Origin: Sanguinoderma infundibulare
Taxonomy: Eukaryota > Basidiomycota > Agaricomycetes > Polyporales > Polyporaceae
Assembly: GCA_032821775.1 (NCBI GenBank)
Contig: JAVLRN010000002.1
Span: forward strand, 868,001-932,000
Direction of reading: 5' to 3'
Length of the DNA stretch: 64,000 nucleotides
Positions 1 through 9,119 of this stretch are shown one piece after another. Position numbers and translations under genes: made by a program. Below the pieces are notes generated by a model. The model saw nothing but the letters and a program-made list of their open reading frames with translations. It made no database searches and had not been told where the DNA came from. Positions within the stretch are counted from its first letter, which is position 1, and every line of letters begins with the position of its first letter.

Positions 1-450
1 TTCCAGGGGTAAGCCTCGTGCCACTTAACTCGGGCCCTGGACAATGGCTGACCTAGAGAGGACGATCGTCCAGGTGTTACGACCGCGGGTTACACCATGA
101 AGTACGGGTGAGTGCCAATGAAGCTATCCAAAGGCTCTACTCACGACGCACTGTGAATACTGTAGGTGACGACGAACGTAAGAGTCGTCAACTGATCCAC
201 ATGGAATACTGACCCTTACCTATTCAAAATAAGGTTTGGTGCAACAATCCGGACTGCATGTGGAGGTGGATGCGACCGTAAGTACGCTTCGTGAAGGATC
301 AACGAGTGTGACCGACTCACGATTGGAAGGCTGCCGAAGGTTAACAAGAGTACGTCATATGACGGTACACACTTGTCTTTAATCGCTTTCCTTACGAGAC
401 ATCAGACACAATAAGCGAGTATCATCGCTGTACCGCATGTACACTTGCAG
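1..450. other. no resolved gene; possible intron-rich 3' part of a gene
   Basis: No open frame of useful length is present on either strand. Several GTRNGT-like donors occur (for example near 110 and 280), followed by short open stretches. The stretch could be the intron-rich 3' part of a gene running in from the left edge, ending in the possible exon at 451-512. I could not link the pieces in one frame. Confidence 0.2.
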
Positions 451-512
451 AGTACCAGGCGGTCCAGGACCAGTTCAACAACAACAACAACGGCGGCGGG
501 GGAGCCACATAG
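451..512 (+). CDS. possible last exon of an unidentified gene
   Basis: After a TTGCAG acceptor ending at 450, a frame reads YQAVQDQF, then five Asn, four Gly, Ala, Thr and a TAG at 510-512. A low-complexity Asn/Gly tail ending in a stop directly after a good acceptor looks like the C-terminus of a spliced gene. I do not recognise the protein and could not connect upstream exons, so this may be chance. From 513 to 879 I see nothing else. Confidence 0.22.
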
Positions 513-879
513 AACCCTAGCATGTCTGACCTTGTCGGACGGAGGAGGCGCCTGATCGGACTAGGACTGTTCCTTGGACTTATTTCCTAGACTGTGCTTC
601 CCTGAACGTGGGACTGAAGATGTAGTGAGGTGTATAACGGGTTCCCGCATTTGACATAGACGGAGTTATCTGGATGAAGTGAACCAATGAGGACCAGCAA
701 GACAGTTGAGATAATCACTGTGGGGACGCTCACCATCGCACCATACAGAACATTTCAACACAAATGGACAGTCGATTCGCGTGCATGCATTACGTTTCAA
801 TCAGAAAGCGAGGTGTAGATGTATTGTACCTGGTACAAGTATGCGTATACTTGGTCTCCAGTCGTGCTGGGTACGACCA

Positions 880-1818
880 TTACAGTTTAAGTTCCCAGCT
901 TACTCCGCAGCCACAACCACTACCTTTAGCCTGAGAAGTGGCTGCTCAGCATGCACTGCAAAGGGGGCACCGCGCATAGGGTAAACGCGGCGAGACTCAC
1001 CTGCGGATTCTCGACCACGCGGAAGCTACTGCCGATAAGCTCTGTCGCGAAGTCAATGATCGAACCCTTGAGGAGTGTCATCGACACCGAGTCGACATAT
1101 ATATTCGAGGGCTTTTTCTGGGGGTGTACGAAGTGACTGCGGAACCGAAACGCGCACAACACGATCCACTTAGCAGCCAGAAGGCATGAGAGCGGGACAA
1201 GGCACTCACTAGTCATCCGGCTCGCGATTCTTCGCGAGGATCATCTTGTACTGATATCCGTGACATCCGCCGCTTTCTACCGCAATTCGCAACGCGGCGT
1301 TGTTGTTATTATCACGTTGCGCGATCGAACGGAGTTGCTGGTCGACCCGTGTAGTCGAACGAGGAGTTGGGAAAGCAATAAAATATAATAAATGCAGGCG
1401 CGCGCAGACGTACCTCGGCTGCTCTATCCGTCATATCTAATACCGCCTCCTCAGGAGGTACGAAGTCTATGTCCGGCTCATCCTCGTCCTCGTCTTCTTC
1501 TCGGGCCTGTGGCGGGGATGGATATGAAACCAGTTGCGTTCTATGCGAGGGCGGGCGCTGCGCGACGGCTGCGCGCGCCGACGAAGTTGACACGAATGTC
1601 CTCCGGATACCCGTGAAGGAATAGTCTGGATGAGCAGAGCGAGAAGGGATAGGTGCGGGTGCAGACCGTCTGAGACAGGACACCGAGTGATAGCTCGTCG
1701 GAGTGACTGAAGGCGCGTGAGAGGACGAGCTTCTCAGCGCGCTGGAAGGATCGCGCGAGCAGCGTCGAGGGGCAGCGATAAACTGTCTGAGCAAGAGACT
1801 GGGGGACGCTGAGGACAT
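880..1818 (-). CDS. ISA2: mitochondrial iron-sulfur cluster assembly protein ISA2 (A-type carrier)
   Basis: Four exons on the minus strand, 1818..1414, 1337..1210, 1136..1001 and 930..880, join in one frame to about 239 residues. All three introns (70-76 bases) have GT...AG borders. The first ~110 residues are Arg/Ser-rich, as expected of a mitochondrial presequence, and end in an acidic EDEDEDEPDIDF stretch. The HesB/IscA-like domain follows: AALRIAVESGGCHGYQYKM, then KPSNIYVDSVSMTLLKGSII, FRVVENPQ, and a C-terminal GSGCGCGVSWELKL. The three conserved cysteines of A-type carriers are present: one in GGCHGY and two in CGC near the end. The family works with ISA1 and IBA57 to mature mitochondrial [4Fe-4S] proteins such as aconitase and lipoate synthase. 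The start is the first Met of the open frame. The small last exon (17 codons) is needed for the essential CGC motif and is easily missed. Confidence 0.92.
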
Positions 1819-2579
1819 CGTTCACCGTCGTCGTCGTTGTCGTCGTCGCCGTCGGAGAGCAAGCGCACGCTGAGCGGCAGTCCCGGCGCACTGCTGACAA
1901 AGCGAGGCTTGCCATTCCGGCCAGGTCCGAGAGGTGCGGAGTCCCAGTAAACCTCCGACCGTTCAGTCTAAGTGTCCCACTACCATCATCTCCATCCCTT
2001 CGAACACGGCTAATTGTCTTGCTACTTCTAGTCTAGTCTCTGTTCCAGGCTTTCTATCCTACGAAGAGGGCCATAGCAAAGGGTGGCGGCCGGTGAGTGG
2101 CACGACAGCCTCAACGGAGCCCGTGACATCAGGAATTGAACCTTTCCCCTTCCTTCCGCCAACCTTCCAGGCTACCTTTCAAGCCTTAGACGTCTGTTTA
2201 TCCCGCTTTCTTTTCGCTTGCGCCGCCCGGTGGCTGCAGTGACCCCACGATCGCCCTCTTCAAAGTTGATCGGTGCGAGTTGATCGGTGCGAGGACAATG
2301 AGGCTCTGAGCCAGCATATTTGCGGCCGCGATAACGGCGGGCAAGGTGGTCGCTGAAACTCGCGGCATGTCATTCATCCGGTCATCGACAGGGTTTGGTC
2401 AGTTCATCGGAAGGTTTCATCACGGATGTCGAATCGAACGGGTCCCCGTCAGCCTGTTGGACTATCCTTTGCCTTTCGCAGCAAAGTCGCGAAGCCGGGG
2501 TTTGTCTTGTGCTGCGCCGGGGGAGTTTATGACCGAGGAGTTCACGCCCAACCGCCCCGAAGGAGCCCAGGCGAACAGG
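1819..2579. other. intergenic, with a 14-base tandem duplication
   Basis: No supportable gene. The open frames here lack coding character. At about 2265-2294 the unit TTGATCGGTGCGAG occurs twice in tandem. The right end is the promoter of the YCII gene. Confidence 0.4.
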
Positions 2580-2586
2580 TATAAAA
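2580..2586 (+). promoter_or_regulatory. TATA box of the YCII gene
   Basis: TATAAAA lies 70 bases upstream of the ATG at 2656, a normal fungal spacing. No other TATA is closer. Confidence 0.6.
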
Positions 2587-2655
2587 GGCGCAAGGAGCTG
2601 GAGAGGGGAGAGCCATCGCACCCCGACACCGTTACACCCACTACCCAGAACACCG

Positions 2656-3101
2656 ATGCCGTACTTTCAGCTCTACGCTCCCGACTACCCCGACCAGTGT
2701 GCAGCCGACCGTCGCGCGCAGTTCCGCGACCAGCACCTTGCCAACGCGAAGGCCGACTCCCGAGTCAGTGCGTATCTTCCCTTCGTCTCGAGCGTGCTCA
2801 ACGCGCTGACTCCCTGCAGAGTTGGGAGGGGTGTTGCTCTCCCCGAACGAGTCTCTCGACAAACAGAACGCCATCGGCCCAGGCAGCAAGATGATCGGGT
2901 CGACGATCATCTACGAGACCAAGACCTACGCCGAGGCCTTGTCGATCCTCGAGAACGACTTGCTCTGGAAGAACAACGTCGTACGTATATTCTCATTTCT
3001 GCTGGGGTGCTTGCGCTGGTTACTGAATGTCTTCGTCGTGTCACCAGTGGGACAGGGAGAGGACGACCCTCCAGCCATGGTACACCGACAGGGTCTTCTA
3101 G
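2656..3101 (+). CDS. YCII-domain (dimeric alpha+beta barrel) protein, short form
   Basis: Three exons, 2656..2767, 2820..2980 and 3048..3101, give about 108 residues. The introns are 52 and 67 bases with GTGCGT and GTACGT donors. The protein begins MPYFQLYAPDYPDQ, continues with RAQFRDQHLANAKADSR, a LGGVLLSP strand and a conserved GSTIIYE block, and ends WDRERTTLQPWYTDRVF. This is the YCII pattern: an N-terminal 'FxxYAPD' strand, a central 'GGxxL' element, and a last strand starting Trp-Asp after a splice junction. YCII proteins resemble muconolactone isomerase; most are of unknown substrate. The same intron phases occur in the YCII gene at 51790-52384, so the two are paralogues. There is no targeting peptide, unlike that longer gene. 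Confidence 0.85.
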
Positions 3102-3501
3102 TTGCAGTGAATATTCGCAATGATGTATCACCGAGGTATCATTATCATATGATTCATATCAGCATGACGCGCCTCGTGTAGCCGGTTTCTCGAATGCGTC
3201 AAGGTCGAACAAGGTTAAGCACAGTTCGAGATCAAGGACAATTTTATAGTTCCTATCTACGAATATCTGTGGCCTCAACTGAGTAGGCTGCGTATTATTT
3301 GGAGTCGGAGATCCAAGACGTTGATGTTGATGAGAGGCCAACCGAACAGCAGCTGCTCGATTTTCGTCTGAAGGACAGAGGGTGGATGAAGGCTAAGACG
3401 ACGTTTTTGGCTCACAAATTTGCTCAGGCTCTGGGATTTTTCAGCGACACTGGTCTGGCTCCGAGCCGGCTTGATCGAATTCTTGTTAACCTCCGCCTTC
3501 C

Positions 3502-3921
3502 ATGCAACGATATGTCAGTGCCCAGCTTTGCGCAGTTGCAATCAGAAGGACGTCACCTTTGGCCGTTCAAGGGGCTCTGCTCACAAGCATCAAAATCGGA
3601 AACGCAAGGAGGCTGACGTCCAACCTCGTCCTCAAAACCACATCTCTCTTCCGGTCCCGCGCCGAAGTCGAAGCCATGGGATTCGTTGCCAAGCACTGCC
3701 CACAGATTTCCGTCCTTCGTATCCACCGCTACTGGGAATCTGGCGGCAGGGGTCACATCGTGATGGACCACGTCGAGGGGGAGATGTACGGGAAGTTCAT
3801 GCATCGTCTCTCTGCGGAACAGCAAGACTCCGTCATGCAGACGCTCTCCCGATACGTCGCCGACCGCTCTTTCCATGGTCTGTCAATGTTGATGTTGGTG
3901 CGTTGTGGGAACATCGTTTGA
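3502..3921 (+). pseudogene. truncated kinase-like (aminoglycoside/choline kinase family) gene
   Basis: Within this frame RRLTSNLVLKTTSLFRSRAE and later GRGHIVMDHVEGEMYGKF resemble the N-lobe and hinge of fungal APH/ChoK-type kinases, where a 'hxMexveG' segment follows the lysine strand. The frame ends soon after, before any HGDL/HxDxxxxN catalytic loop or the second DxD motif. These are about the last 150 residues of a normal family member. A further frame at 3299-3616 overlaps the start. The simplest reading is a decayed copy that cannot phosphorylate anything. An unrecognised intron leading to the C-lobe is possible, but I found no C-lobe sequence before 4070. Confidence 0.5.
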
Positions 3922-4072
3922 GCCACGAGGCCGGCCGTAAGCCTCCTGACGTTGCCGATCTGAATGCGCGGAAGGTCTTGTTCGGCTTTCTCGCGGAGGG
4001 AATTGACAAGGATAGTGGCGACCGACTCGCTCGATGCGGCCTTGCGTCCAGCGGCCTGAGACATCCTAGTTG

Positions 4073-4632
4073 TTAGGCCGGGTTACCGATAACAGCGGGT
4101 TAGGACTCAGAGCGAAGAGCCTCTTGCGTTCTTCGTAGTAATCCTGGTCCGCCTTGATCAGTCGCACCCGCTTCATCACGGACGTATGCGCCATTATACT
4201 CACCTGGACGGACTTCATTCTCGTACTCCTCTGCCAAACCCGGGTTTCCCTGGCACTTTGACTGATCTGCCACTTCTCCCATCGCCTCTCGAACTCTTCC
4301 TTTGAAAACTTCATTGCGTTCGTCCCCAACACGGAAGGAACCTGGGGGGTGGATGTGTGTGTCAGCTACGCCCGCGCGCGATCCTTCGCAAGACATGAAG
4401 TCGTCATACCCACCGAGGTTCTCCGTCAAGAAGGTCGGCAACAACATCTGGTAGGGTGAATCGACGGAACGCGCTTCGCAAGCGCGCCACAAGCTACCAG
4501 GGAAAGGTGGCCATCAATAGAAAGAACACGCGTGAATGAAGGCTGCAGAGTTACTGACCCATTCTGATAGTCAAATATGGTCATGACCTCCTGTGCGCGT
4601 TGAAGTACCCGGTTGTCGACGTGGTCTTCCAT
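4073..4632 (-). CDS. unrecognised gene, exon structure unresolved
   Basis: On the minus strand a start at 4632 (MEDHVDNRVLQRAQEVMTIF) is followed by possible exons containing PYQMLLPTFLTENLGGYDDF, FSKEEFERRWEKWQISQSAR and finally DQDYYEERKRLFALSPNP before a stop near 4073. The pieces have ordinary protein composition and GTCAGT, GTAGCT and GTGAGT donors lie between them, but I could not prove one continuous frame. No family is recognised. It may be a decayed gene, given its neighbours. Confidence 0.3.
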
Positions 4633-4689
4633 GATGATGGCGGGTCGAGGGTCTTCGTCTTTTGTTATGCTGGTGGTGCTTGTGAGACT

Positions 4690-6048
4690 GAAGTAAGACC
4701 GACGTTGGTCTCCGCGACTTGAAACTCCGCAGCTGCCAACAGGTTCCCACTATGAACTTCGACGAGTTCGCTATGTTCTTGGGTTCGGCAGCCTCCTTGG
4801 AGCACCTTTACCTTGACGTGTACCTGCTCCGCAATCCCGGCGGCGATGGTAGCGAGGTCGCTGTGTGTGGTGGGGAGTTGATCCAAGAAGAGCTTACAGT
4901 TTTGCGGATGGGCCCGGGGACGCAAGCTCCAAGATGACGGGCACGGCTATGGGTGGTGGTCGTGGTTGTGATTGTTAGCAGTGGTTGCGGATGGCGCGTC
5001 GGACTGGCATGATGTCGTCGGCTTTGGCTTCACGCATTAAAGATACACCTCGAGGTCGGTTCTGCATTGGGTCACTAGCAGCCGAGCAAGGAAAGCGTCG
5101 TTCGAGATGACCGCCCACCGGTGGCCGCGTGTGGACGACCGACGACAAGTGTTGTGCATCTCCGTATTGCTTGTAGTGGTCTCAGAATCTGAGACTACCC
5201 TGTCCGCGTATGGCATGGTTGAAGCTGGCCATGATTTCGCTTCGCGCTTCGATAGTAATCTTGGTGTGAACGGTGTAGAGGATTCTGTCTAGACTCAGTT
5301 GTGAGTCAGTGAGAAGAACGGGAAGGAAATATGAAGGCATGTCTTGACTAACCATCAGGCTCTGAGAACACTGTACGAGTCGCCGACAGTGAGTGGGTCA
5401 TCCTGCCTAAGTTGTCAAGCATGGATTGGGAGAGCGGATCCAGTGATTCCGTGAGCGATGCTACGTCGAAGCAGTAGTAAGTACATCATCATGGCGCAAG
5501 TCCGATGTCATATTCCGACTTACTTTCGTCGCGGAGACCTCCTCAGAGGGAGGTGCTGGTGTTCCAGCCATAGACTCCACCTTCCTCCATCGATGCGGCC
5601 GTGAACCGGGCGGAAAGAGTCAAGGGCCTCGATGTCACCTTCGACGCCGGATCTTGGGTCGATGACTACCGGATTTTGGCAATCGGTTGTCGTACACGCT
5701 CCCAAAGTCGGTGTCTCTTTTGACTATCCGGTGGCACGAGAGGGAGCGGGACGAGGCATTCACCTTTGTCGAGGGCTTGGAAGCGATCGGGGTCGTTTCG
5801 CCCACTCTGTTCTATTACGACAAGTTCGGGCCGTGGTGCGCTAGCGATCCTCTATCGCCGAGGTGGGAGATCTCCGAGTCTTCATGTGGATCTACATGAG
5901 ATGCAGCCGTAGGGGGTCAGATGGTGGCTGTCTGATCAGTTATGGAAGGAGTCACGTACAAACGAATGTGGAAGTCGCCATCGACGATGTTGCACTCTTG
6001 AATGCGGACGCTCTCGAGCCCATGAATGCGCCAAGGTACGTGTTCCGT
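4690..6048 (+). pseudogene. leucine-rich (F-box/LRR-type) gene remnant
   Basis: Broken leucine-rich stretches lie on the plus strand. Around 4735-4880 there is FAMFLGSAASLEHLYLDVYL, a typical repeat of fungal F-box/LRR proteins. Around 5620-5690 LDVTFDAGSWVDDYRILAIG is followed, after a one-base frame change, by SVSLLTIRWHERERDEAFTF up to about 5870. A last piece, NVEVAIDDVALLNADALEPM, ends at the border of the duplicated HMG block at 6049. Frame changes and the loss of an F-box say that it is dead. Its present stop codon lies inside the HMG 3' flank, so its original 3' end is gone. From 4940 to 5600 I see only non-coding or unrecognisable sequence. Confidence 0.45.
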
Positions 6049-7230
6049 TCTAAATGGGGGGAGGAATAGGCAGCGGGGTGTGGGAATGAAAAACGAACGA
6101 GACAGTCTAGTCCTCGTAGACCGGGTCATACTCATCGAAATCCACCATGGACACATCGACGAATACCTCATCTTCGACATCCTCGTAAAGTGGCTGCTCC
6201 ACGATGGACTGCGACTGCGGAGGCAGGGAGAACTCCAGAAGAGGGCCGGATTTGTCCACTCCAGCGTACGTGTCCGCGATCCCCGCTGGCGGCGAGAACA
6301 CGCTGGAAGCGTGGCCCTCGGGGAGGGAAGATCGGACCAAGTAGTCCACCTGGGAAACCGGAGCCACGAAGCCGGAATCGTTGGAGTCCCCAGAACCGAG
6401 GCCGAAGTCAATTCCGTGGTCGACCCCAAAGCTGAAGTCGATGTCGTCCCAGCAAGGGAAGCCGAAACCAGTGCCGTTCGTCTGGATCTCGTAGCTGCCG
6501 GGTGGGGGTTGCTCGTTGTGGACCCCGTACGTGGCCAGGAAGTTCGCCCCCACGACCCACTGCTGAGGGCAGTATTGCCCATACCCGAGCAACGGCTGAG
6601 CGTGGGAGGTCGAGGCGGGGGTGGGGAACTCGGGGAACTGACCGGGGACTGGGGGAACCTGCTGTGGGCCCATGAGCGTCGTCCCGGAGCTGGAAGAGGA
6701 AGAGAAAGTCTGCTTCTGCTTCCTCTTTGCCGTCTGTTCCTGTCGCACGACCTGAGGGAAACGGCGCCTGTGTATCCCCTTCACGGCCTCCCCGATCTTC
6801 AACCAAAACGCCTGGCCGTCGTTCCCGAGGCCGTGCCACGAGAGCCCCAGGAATTTCGACACTTCCGTCTGCCTCTTCTTGCCTCCTTGCACCCCTGCAG
6901 CGGCTGCGGCTGTCGCGTTCCTGAATTTCCGGAACAGGATGAACGCGTTGGGGGCCCGCTTGTCCTTCCCCAGCGTACCCGAGAGCCATTCGACGAGGCC
7001 GTCGCGGGTCTCGAGAGCCTCGGCAGGAATAATCACTGGCTGCGTGAAAGTGGCGGAAAGGTCATTACGGGCACCGCATAATGAGGTTCGAGAACGGCCG
7101 ACGTACCATGATGCGCGAAAAGTAGAGGAGCAAGGAAGATAGAAGGAGTGGAATGAAGAGAGAGAGAGCACTTGAACGAAGAGATCGAGAGTACGTGAAC
7201 GAAGAGTGATGACGATGCTGGCTCAACTCA
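6049..7230 (-). repeat. inverted duplicated block, left copy (HMG gene with UTRs)
   Basis: This block matches 57793-58996 in inverted orientation across the 5' leader, the intron, the coding region and about 60 bases of 3' flank. The match starts abruptly at TGAGTTGAGCC (7230 leftward) and ends at CCATTTAGA (6049). Outside these points the two loci are unrelated. Differences are mostly single bases plus a short codon-repeat length change. Confidence 0.85.
6107..7109 (-). CDS. HMG-box transcription factor, left copy
   Basis: The start codon ATG (7109..7107) is immediately followed by a 67-base intron (GTACGT...CACGCAG), and the main exon runs 7039..6107, giving about 311 residues. A one-codon first exon is unusual but is preserved in the second copy. 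The HMG box begins at about residue 30 with PNAFILFRKFRN, is interrupted by a short Ala run, and continues QTEVSKFLGLSWHGLG, then AFWLKIGEAVKGIHRRRFP. A basic RKQKQT stretch may be a nuclear signal. The rest is Pro/Gly/Ser-rich, ending in an acidic tail rich in Asp and Glu that could be an activation region. The box resembles the MATA-HMG type of fungi. The frame is intact. Its paralogue lies at 57916-58933. The sequence immediately upstream is an unrelated LRR fragment, so this copy lacks the TATA box of the right copy. Confidence 0.8.
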
Positions 7231-7679
7231 AGGCTGGGGACGTCCGTCAAGATGAGCGCAACCGTCTGAAGCCGGTCGGGGGATGTCCGCAGCTTATCGA
7301 AGAGCATCATCGCTTTGTGAAGCCCCTTCTGAGCGCGGATAGAGCGGAGGCGAAGGAGGGGAAGAGGCTCCGTGGGGTTGACCGTGCTGAAGTGGGTGTA
7401 GGGATGGCTCAACGTAAGCTCCTCCAGATCTGGGGATCCCGTGAGAGCTTTCACAAGGGAAGGCTTCTTTGCCCAGTCGTAGGCATAGTTGTCTATGTCC
7501 GTCCCTATGCCACAGACGATGGCCAGCGACTTGAAGCCGCGGTAGTACTCGGGGAAGTATCCACAGCGACAATTCCTCAGGACCACCTTCTTCAATGGGC
7601 TCTGTGTGGCGACACGAATTCCGCAAATTACATCCATGTCGTCCGTTCCTCGAAGACCATCCGGTGGTTCGTACGCCAT
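7231..7679 (-). pseudogene. leucine-rich repeat fragment cut by the HMG block
   Basis: Reading minus from 7679, MAYEPPDGLRGTDD is followed by PLKKVVLRNCRCGYFPEYYR, PDLEELTLSHPYTHF and LLRLRSIRAQKGLHK, giving leucine-rich repeats as in fungal F-box/LRR proteins. The frame then runs straight into the 5' leader of the HMG gene at 7230, where its own homology must end. It is therefore the N-terminal or middle part of an LRR gene truncated when the HMG block arrived. No F-box is visible upstream to 8200. Confidence 0.5.
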
Positions 7680-8214
7680 ACGAAGCTCTCAGGTGGTTGA
7701 TTAGCTGTGGAGATAGAATTGGAATCTGCTACTGGTGATTGAGACTTCTTAGCCAAGGCTCGGTGTACATGAAGGATGATGCGCAAGAAACGTACTTTCA
7801 GGGTGAGCCTGCCGAGGTGGCTCCGACGTTCCGGTTGATTTCTTTATAGATGGATGGAGAGTTTGGCGACCATGACGACAGCGAAGATGAGGACGAGGAT
7901 TGCTTGTTGGGCGTGTTGTAATATCGGGCGCAAGCCGTGATTGGGGGCGTGATGGGAGGCGAACACGCTGTGGAGGATGGTATACGCGTTGATCCGGCGT
8001 CAGAGACGCGGCTTCCTGACGGGACATTTCCACCTGGGTTCTGGCAGTTTGAGAGCCTAGAGCATGACACCGCGAAGCTGCATGAAGGAGTTGACGGGAC
8101 GGGGATCATCGTCCTCCTCCGCACTGGATAGCGCGATCCCGTCAGAAGGGAATCGCTCTCCCGTCGACGCCGCAAATCGTATAAGTGTCAGAACAGAGCC
8201 GAGATACTGCGGTC
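7680..8214. other. no supported gene
   Basis: Only low-complexity Ser/Pro-rich frames are present. The stretch may contain the 5' part of the LRR fragment or the tail of the F-box remnant to its right, but nothing is recognisable. Confidence 0.3.
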
Positions 8215-8642
8215 AACAATGAACGCGTCCAGTACTATCTGCGTCGAGAGATAAGGCTTTTAGATGTCGCAGGCGAGGAAAGAGGGGTAATCGGCGACAG
8301 TGCGTGGTGAGCAGAGACCGGACAGGTGGTCGTACGTCCCCAGAGGTCGTCCCAGCGAATGCGCAGCTCCCGTACACGTCGAGCGTGTAAGCAGAAGCGC
8401 GACCATGCTTCTGGAGGAATGTCAGAGAACATGGGCTGAGCGGGACTCAGGGTGGTTAGAAATCATCACACGACTCGGACATAAATAGTATGCACGCACC
8501 AGAGGTGAGGCTTCTTGGTGGTATGATGGCAAGAGCTTGATTAATGGCCTGATGTCCTCGAGTACCTCCCAAAGCGCGTCCAAGGCGTGCTCGCAAAATG
8601 CGTGGCAAACGCGAGCGGCGGACGCGAGGTCGCGTCGGGCTT
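8215..8642 (-). pseudogene. F-box gene remnant
   Basis: Reading minus from about 8642, ARRDLASAARVCHAF, HALDALWEVLEDIRPLIKLL and, after an intron-like GTGCGT break, PEAWSRFCLHARRVRELRIRW match the intact F-box gene at 60869-62477 almost word for word. After 'LLTTHCRRLPLFPRLRHL' the frame is broken by a shift, and stops follow. Only about a quarter of the gene remains. The N-terminal 60 residues are missing because the match starts at CARGCCCGACGCGAT, where HMG-type sequence takes over. Confidence 0.7.
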
Positions 8643-9119
8643 GGACGCATCGTCAGATGGTTCGCCCTCAATGTCGTCGTAAGCGGGCTGCTCCACGGGC
8701 GACTCCAACTGCACAGAGGCCGAGGTGGGATGAGGAAGAGGGCGACGTCTCCGCGACTCCGGCTTGCCACGAGAACGGGTTGAATGCGTGTGCCTCAGGA
8801 AGGGAGATCTAAAGGGCGCCTGCTCGGAAGCCTCGAATCCGAGGCCAGGAACGTCCAAAACTCCGCGTCGAAGTCGAAACCGTTGAACCACTGCTCGGCG
8901 CTGACATGGACCGCAGGGTTCTCGTGGACGGAGGATGCCAGCTGCGGCGGCCCCTGAGCTCAACCGCTCGTATTCAAAGTTGAAGTTCAAAAGAAGGTGG
9001 TTGCCCGCCTGCGTGGGAACCGACAGGAGGCTGGCGGGTAGCCAGTTGAAGTACGCCTCGTCAGCAATCGCAGCAGGAAGAGTGTCTGTAGGTGCGGTGA
9101 CGGAGACGGGGCTATTGAA
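8643..9119 (-). pseudogene. tail of a third HMG-type gene, fused to the F-box remnant
   Basis: Reading minus, DEAYFNWLPASLLSVPTQAG, then (other frame) HVSAEQWFNGFDFDAEFW, then (other frame) ASVQLESPVEQPAYDDIEGE. The last piece matches the C-terminal region of the two intact HMG genes (SIVEQPLYEDVEDEVFVD). At least two frame changes are needed, and no HMG box is found upstream. This is a diverged C-terminal remnant of the same family, joined at 8642 to F-box sequence. Confidence 0.5.

Noticed and set aside
6026..7081. A 351-codon open frame on the plus strand antisense to the left HMG gene, with a 341-codon equivalent antisense to the right copy.
   Set aside because: The antisense frame is open in both copies because the sense codons are GC-rich and rarely place stops in that phase. 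It has no start context, motifs or introns, and the HMG sense frame explains the conservation.
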